Positions 59,669-64,000 of a stretch of 64,000 bases of DNA are shown one piece after another (positions within the stretch are counted from its first letter, which is position 1; each line of letters begins with the position of its first letter). Source of the DNA: CAVQAH01 sp963784195 (GTDB lineage Bacteria; Acidobacteriota; Vicinamibacteria; Vicinamibacterales; 2-12-FULL-66-21); the NCBI GenBank assembly GCA_963784195.1, contig CAWARA010000031.1, forward strand, positions 62,001 through 126,000. Reading direction: 5' to 3'. Below the pieces are notes generated by a model, which was not told the origin of the DNA, did not search any database, and saw only the letters and a program-made list of their open reading frames with translations. The position numbers and the translations under genes were made by a program.

Positions 59669-59860
59669 AAGTCGTGTTCGCTTCACTCCCTTGCTTGGGT
59701 TGGGCTGCATTTGGAGCTGCACGCGTTATCGCCAGGTCACGTTTTTCCTGCGGTAATCGCGTCCGCCGCGCCTACTCGGGGCTTCCGGGGTCTGGAGCCC
59801 GGATCACCAAACCCTACGGCGTACCGAGGAGTAATCCCGTCCGCGCTACCGCTGCGCTCG

Positions 59861-59866
59861 TATAAT
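59861..59866 (+). promoter_or_regulatory. Consensus -10 box directly before the kinase start
   Basis: A perfect TATAAT lies only 10 bp before the TTG start of the kinase gene (59877). If used, transcription would begin about 59873, leaving almost no leader, so the mRNA would be nearly leaderless. No convincing -35 was identified. Confidence 0.45.
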
Positions 59867-59876
59867 CGCGCAGACA

Positions 59877-62573
59877 TTGCTCCTTACACCCGGCACACGC
59901 CTCGGCGTTTACGAAATCACCGCGCAGATCGGCGAAGGCGGGATGGGTCTGGTGTATCGGGCGACGGACACCAAGCTGAAACGTCAGGTCGCGATTAAGA
60001 TCCTGCCACCCTCGCTCGCGGCTGATGCCGATCGGCTCGCGCGCTTTCAGCGCGAAGCGGAAGTGCTCGCCTCGCTCAATCATCCGCACATCGCCGCCAT
60101 CTACGGGCTTGAAGAAAGTGCGGGCGCCACCGCGCTCGTCATGGAACTCGTCGAGGGCGACGATCTCTCGCAGCGCATCGCGCGCGGCTCGATTCCGATT
60201 GATGAGGCGCTGCCTATCGCGAAACAGATCGCGGACGCGCTCGAAGCTGCGCATGAGCAGGGGATCATTCACCGCGATCTGAAACCCGCGAACATCAAAG
60301 TGCGGCCGGACGCCACGGTGAAAGTCCTCGACTTTGGATTGGCGAAGGCGACGGAACCCGCCGGGGGCTCGTCGCCCAGCCTGTCGATGTCGCCGACGCT
60401 CTCGCTGCACGCCACGCAGGCCGGGATGATTCTCGGCACGGCGGCGTACATGAGTCCCGAGCAGGCGCGCGGGAAGATCGTCGACAAGCGCACGGACATC
60501 TGGGCGTTCGGCGCGGTGCTCTACGAGATGTTGACAGGAACGCGTGCGTTCGGCGACGAAGACGTGTCGATGACGCTCTCGAAGATCCTGCAGCGAGAGC
60601 CGGACTTCGACGCGGTTCCGTCCACGGTCCCGGCCCGCGTCAGCCAGGTGCTTCGCGTGTGCCTGCGGAAGGACCCGAAGCAGCGCGTCGCCGACATCCG
60701 GGACGTGCGCCTGGCGCTGGAGGGTGCGTTCGAGACGGGCGGTCGGCAGACGACGACCACATCATCGGCGGCGGACCGAGGGCGGCTTTGGATGGCCGCG
60801 TTCGCGGTTGCCGCCCTCGTGAGCATCGCGATGGCGGTGCCTACGCTGCGGTATCTACGCGAAATGCCGCCACCCGCACTGGGCGAGACGCGCCTCGACA
60901 TCGTCACGCACGCCACTAACCAACCTTTGGACTTTGCCCTGTCGCCCGACGGCCGGCAGATTGTGTTCGTAGCGGCGGGCGACGGGGCGCCGCGCTTGTG
61001 GGTACGGTGGCTGGCGAAGACGACCGCGCACTCGTTGGCAGGTACCGAGGGCGCGACCCATCCCTTCTGGTCGCCCGACAGCCGCTCGATCGCCTTCTTC
61101 GCTGGAAGCGCACTGAAGCGACTCGATCTCGGCGGCGGCGCGCCGCAAACCGTCGCGCCGGTCACTTCTGGTCAAGGTGCGACGTGGAACGCGGACGGCG
61201 TCATTCTGTTTGCACCGACTACGATAAGCCCCCTGATGCGCGTGCCGGTCACCGGGGGCGCGGCGAAAGCGGCGACGACGCTCGGCCCGCAGCAGTCGGC
61301 CCACCGCTCGCCGTACTTTCTGCCCGACGGGGGCAGGTTCCTGTTCTTCGCGATGGGCGCGCCGGACGCTGCCGGGATCTACCTGGGCGCGCTGGACGGG
61401 CGCGCCCCGACACGATTGACACCCGGAGACGGCAGCGCGGTGTTTCTGCCCGACCGCCACGGGCCCGGGGGATCGTTGCGCGGAGGCGGGTGGCTGTTGT
61501 GGGTGCGGACGGGGATGCTCGTGGCCCAGCAGCTCGATGTGGAGAAGGCCGCGCTCATAGGAGAGCCCTTGACCCTGGCGGACGGGGTGGCCACCGATGG
61601 TTCGTCTCGGAGCGCCGTCTCGGTGGCGACTGCGGGTCTGGTGACATATCGGACGGGCGCGGGCAGCCAGCGTCAACTGACGTGGTTCGACCGCTCGGGC
61701 ACTGCGCGCGGCACGGTCGGCGACCCCGATGCCACACTCGCCCGTCCGCGCGTGTCCCGCGACGGCCGTCGCGTCGCGGTGGCCCGCACGGTGCAGGGGA
61801 ATACCGACGTCTGGCTGCTCGACGGCGTTCGCGCGAGCCGACTCACGTTTGATGCGGCTGTCGATTCGTATCCCGTCTGGTCGCCCGACGGCTCCCGGAT
61901 CGCGTTCAGTTCGAACCGGACGGGTCAACTCGACCTCTACCAGATGCTCACGCTCGGCGGAGTGGAGGAGCGGCTCATCGCGGCCTCCGACCAGGTCAGG
62001 GTCCCCTACAGTTGGTCCGTGGACGGCCGCCGCCTGCTGTACAGCAGCGTCGCATCGCAAGGGAACGTTGATCTCTGGATCGTACCGATGGTGGGGGAAC
62101 GCACACCGTGGGCGTTCGCGAAGACTCCCTTCCGTGAGAGCTATGGTGTGTTCTCGCCGGACGGCCGCTGGGTGGCCTACCAATCGAACGAAACGGGGCG
62201 GCCGGAAGTCTATGTGCGGCCCGTTGTCCCGCCCGGCGCCGTGGGCACGGCCGCCGCGGCTGGAGGGCAGTGGCAGGTCTCCACTGCCGGCGGCGTCTTT
62301 CCCGCCTGGCGGCCCGACTGCAAGGAGCTGTACTACCTCAACCCCGCTGGCGTGATGATGGCGGCGTCGATCACCGTCACCGGGACCGCGCTCGCACCGG
62401 GCGCGCCGGTGATGCTCTTTCCCACGCGCGTCTCCGGCGGTGGCGTGGACAGACAACAGGGACGGGAATACGACGTCGGCCCCGACGGACGGTTCCTGAT
62501 CAACATCGAACTTGACAGCGCCGCCGCGCCGATCACGCTGCTGATGAACTGGAAGCCCGAGGGGAGGAAGTAG
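59877..62573 (+). CDS. PknB-type Ser/Thr kinase fused to a TolB/WD40-like propeller
   Basis: 898 residues. Kinase domain 11-275: P-loop IGEGGMGLVY, Lys in VAIKIL, catalytic IIHRDLKPANI, DFG in LDFGLAK, APE-like SPEQARG. One membrane helix (AAFAVAALVSIAMAVPTLRY) then a beta-propeller with repeated SPDGRQIVF, SPDSRSIAFF, SPDGSRIAFSS and SPDGRWVAYQ blades outside the membrane. This architecture is abundant in Acidobacteria. Start TTG 59877 is the earliest codon before GTRLGVYEI. Confidence 0.9.
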   Translation: MLLTPGTRLGVYEITAQIGEGGMGLVYRATDTKLKRQVAIKILPPSLAADADRLARFQREAEVLASLNHPHIAAIYGLEESAGATALVMELVEGDDLSQRIARGSIPIDEALPIAKQIADALEAAHEQGIIHRDLKPANIKVRPDATVKVLDFGLAKATEPAGGSSPSLSMSPTLSLHATQAGMILGTAAYMSPEQARGKIVDKRTDIWAFGAVLYEMLTGTRAFGDEDVSMTLSKILQREPDFDAVPSTVPARVSQVLRVCLRKDPKQRVADIRDVRLALEGAFETGGRQTTTTSSAADRGRLWMAAFAVAALVSIAMAVPTLRYLREMPPPALGETRLDIVTHATNQPLDFALSPDGRQIVFVAAGDGAPRLWVRWLAKTTAHSLAGTEGATHPFWSPDSRSIAFFAGSALKRLDLGGGAPQTVAPVTSGQGATWNADGVILFAPTTISPLMRVPVTGGAAKAATTLGPQQSAHRSPYFLPDGGRFLFFAMGAPDAAGIYLGALDGRAPTRLTPGDGSAVFLPDRHGPGGSLRGGGWLLWVRTGMLVAQQLDVEKAALIGEPLTLADGVATDGSSRSAVSVATAGLVTYRTGAGSQRQLTWFDRSGTARGTVGDPDATLARPRVSRDGRRVAVARTVQGNTDVWLLDGVRASRLTFDAAVDSYPVWSPDGSRIAFSSNRTGQLDLYQMLTLGGVEERLIAASDQVRVPYSWSVDGRRLLYSSVASQGNVDLWIVPMVGERTPWAFAKTPFRESYGVFSPDGRWVAYQSNETGRPEVYVRPVVPPGAVGTAAAAGGQWQVSTAGGVFPAWRPDCKELYYLNPAGVMMAASITVTGTALAPGAPVMLFPTRVSGGGVDRQQGREYDVGPDGRFLINIELDSAAAPITLLMNWKPEGRK

Positions 62574-62766
62574 TTCCGCGCGGACTGAAGGTCCCGATAT
62601 GTCGCCCAGTATTTGCCTATCCGCCCGGGACATGCTCGGATCGCGAGTCCGTCAGGGTTTTGTTACAGGCTCTTAAGCTCGGAGCTTGCTGAAAACGCAT
62701 GAAGCGCAGCCGTTGAAGCGCGCACTCGCCGCGTCGATAATATGATGGCGGTCGAGGAGCCGTCGC

Positions 62767-63165
62767 ATGAAGAAGACAGCGAGCGCCAGGTTCAGCATCA
62801 AGAGCTGGGACGAGAAGCCGTACAGCGAAGGCAAGGACCTGCCGAAGATGACGCGCGCGAGCGTCGACAAGACGTTCACCGGCGATATCGACGGCGAAGG
62901 TCACGTCGAATACGTGATGATGTACTGCAGCGACGGGACGGCGGCCTTCGTCGGACTGGAGCGGATTACCGGGCGGATCGCTGGCAGGAACGGCAGCTTC
63001 GTGCTCCAGCGCACGGGCGTCTTCGAAGACGGCCAGGCGAAGGAATCCTACTTCGTCGTCACCGGCTCGGGGACGGGCGAACTCCGCAGTCTCCGCGGCG
63101 AGGGCACCTCCTCGGTCGGTCATGCCGCCGACTATCCCTTCGCGTTGAACTACGAACTGGACTAG
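62767..63165 (+). CDS. DUF3224-family protein
   Basis: 132 residues. KMTRASVDKTFTGDIDGEGHVEYVMMY (in part) and GRNGSFVLQRTGVFEDGQAK are the beta-barrel strands of DUF3224. Function unknown; related allene-oxide-cyclase-like barrels bind small hydrophobic ligands. A -10-like GATAAT lies about 30 bp upstream. Confidence 0.75.
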   Translation: MKKTASARFSIKSWDEKPYSEGKDLPKMTRASVDKTFTGDIDGEGHVEYVMMYCSDGTAAFVGLERITGRIAGRNGSFVLQRTGVFEDGQAKESYFVVTGSGTGELRSLRGEGTSSVGHAADYPFALNYELD

Positions 63166-63254
63166 ACACCAAGAGTGACGCTTCGTCTCGTTGCAGCGGC
63201 AACGATCCTGACGCTCGCGCTGGCCGCGGCGACCGACCTTCCTGTATAAAACGG

Positions 63255-63350
63255 GATCGTGTGAACGATCGCGTGAACCATCCTGCGAACGATCGTCTGA
63301 ACCCCCCTGTGAACCCCCGTGCTGAACCCCCGTGTGAACCCCCGTCAGAA
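63255..63350. repeat. 12-13-nt degenerate tandem array before the M20 peptidase gene
   Basis: Eight units with a GAAC core: GATCGTGTGAAC, GATCGCGTGAAC, CATCCTGCGAAC, GATCGTCTGAAC, then CCCCCTGTGAAC-type units. Same class as the arrays at 22512 and 23830 but with a variable first half. No inverse arm here. It ends 35 bp before the ATG at 63385. Confidence 0.85.
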
Positions 63351-63384
63351 AACTGCTATCCTGCGCGCCGCGGAGGTGCGGTGA

Positions 63385-64000
63385 ATGCGTGCTCGCAGAT
63401 GGATCCTTTCCCTGAGCCTGACGGCAGCAATCGTTTCGACGCCGTTGGCGCAGAGCCGGCCGGCGCCGGCGCCGGCGCAGAAGGCGGCCGAGGTCAAGCC
63501 GGATGATCCGAAAACGGCGAAGCTGAAGGCCGAGGCAATCAAAGACGTCGAGGCGATGAAAGAGTTCTCGCAGCAGATGGTGGATTCCATCTTCAGTTTC
63601 TCCGAGCTGGGTTTTCAGGAAATCGAAACCCACCGCTACCTCGTCGACATTCTGAAGAAGAACGGGTTCACGGTTCAGGAGGGCATTGCCGGCATTCCGA
63701 CGGCCTTCATGGCGACGTGGGGATCGGGTAAGCCTGTCCTGGCGCTCGGATCGGACATCGATGGCATTCCGCAGGCGTCACAGAAACCAGGTGTCGCCTA
63801 CCACGATCCGATGATTCCGGGGGCGCCCGGACATGGAGAAGGGCACAACTCCGGGCAGGCCGTGAACATCACGGCGGCGATTGCGGTCAAGAAACTGATG
63901 GAGCGCGAGAAGCTGCCGGGCACGATTCGCATCTGGCCGGGGACCGCAGAGGAACTGGTGGGCACGAAGGCGTACTTCGTCCGCGAAGGCTTCTTCAAAG
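63385..64000 (+). CDS. M20-family amidohydrolase (AbgB-like), 3' truncated
   Basis: Runs off the window end. Signal peptide (RARRWILSLSLTAAIVSTPLAQS in part), a Pro/Ala spacer, then M20 features: SFSELGFQEIETHRYLVDIL, LGSDIDGIPQA and metal-binding HGEGHNSGQAVN. Closest to aminobenzoyl-glutamate or aminoacyl hydrolases of this family. ATG 63385 after GGAGG-like GCGGAGG. The remaining catalytic residues lie beyond the window. Confidence 0.85.
   Translation, partial: MRARRWILSLSLTAAIVSTPLAQSRPAPAPAQKAAEVKPDDPKTAKLKAEAIKDVEAMKEFSQQMVDSIFSFSELGFQEIETHRYLVDILKKNGFTVQEGIAGIPTAFMATWGSGKPVLALGSDIDGIPQASQKPGVAYHDPMIPGAPGHGEGHNSGQAVNITAAIAVKKLMEREKLPGTIRIWPGTAEELVGTKAYFVREGFFK

Overview
The window is about 64 kb of GC-rich DNA that reads like a chromosome segment from an Acidobacteriota bacterium, probably near the Vicinamibacteria. 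This is an inference. It rests on an Oar-like TonB receptor with a carboxypeptidase-regulatory N-domain, a Ser/Thr kinase fused to a WD40/TolB-type propeller, a 700-residue tetraether-lipid-synthase-like radical SAM protein and the general gene mix. No rRNA, tRNA, prophage, transposase or CRISPR array was recognised.

Layout. 1-15445 (+): a pectin/uronate utilisation locus with a ROK protein, KduI-like isomerase, cupin, KduD, KDPG aldolase, KDG kinase, TonB receptor, carboxylesterase, pectate lyase with a C-terminal jelly roll, alpha/beta esterase and an SGNH esterase-GH43 fusion. Together these would depolymerise pectin, deacetylate it, import oligomers and convert unsaturated uronates to pyruvate and glyceraldehyde-3-phosphate. 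15525-19707: Pit phosphate transport facing PhoR/PhoB. 19801-26778: DUF3891 protein, glycine-zipper protein, a peroxiredoxin with an in-frame TGA in place of the resolving-motif cysteine (probable selenoprotein), a NicO-like transporter, hydrolase and MFS exporter. 26876-33204 (+): the imuA-imuB-dnaE2 mutasome, heavily invaded by repeats. 33391-41767: mixed genes (DUF4956, PLD-like, phosphoesterase, YajQ, radical SAM, DUF4097, Tat-exported DUF882, SET-domain protein). 41780-50790 (-): an exopolysaccharide locus with two sugar-nucleotide dehydrogenases, a glycosyltransferase, an ExeA-like remnant, two sigma-54 activators and a histidine kinase. 50935-64000: MsrPQ, the tetraether-synthase-like protein, HtrA, MoaA, an amidase, the kinase, a DUF3224 protein and a truncated M20 peptidase.

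The most unusual feature is a set of dispersed elements made of short degenerate tandem units (7, 8 or 12-13 nt), usually arranged as inverted arms that could fold into long hairpins. They lie between genes, extend at least one protein C-terminus (23788-24756), and sit inside imuB and dnaE2 at positions that match loops or domain boundaries.

Caution: at least fourteen genes carry single-base frameshifts (one at a run of seven Gs), both insertions and deletions. That density suggests residual assembly indels, so frameshifted genes are annotated as full-length genes with the break noted rather than as confident pseudogenes.
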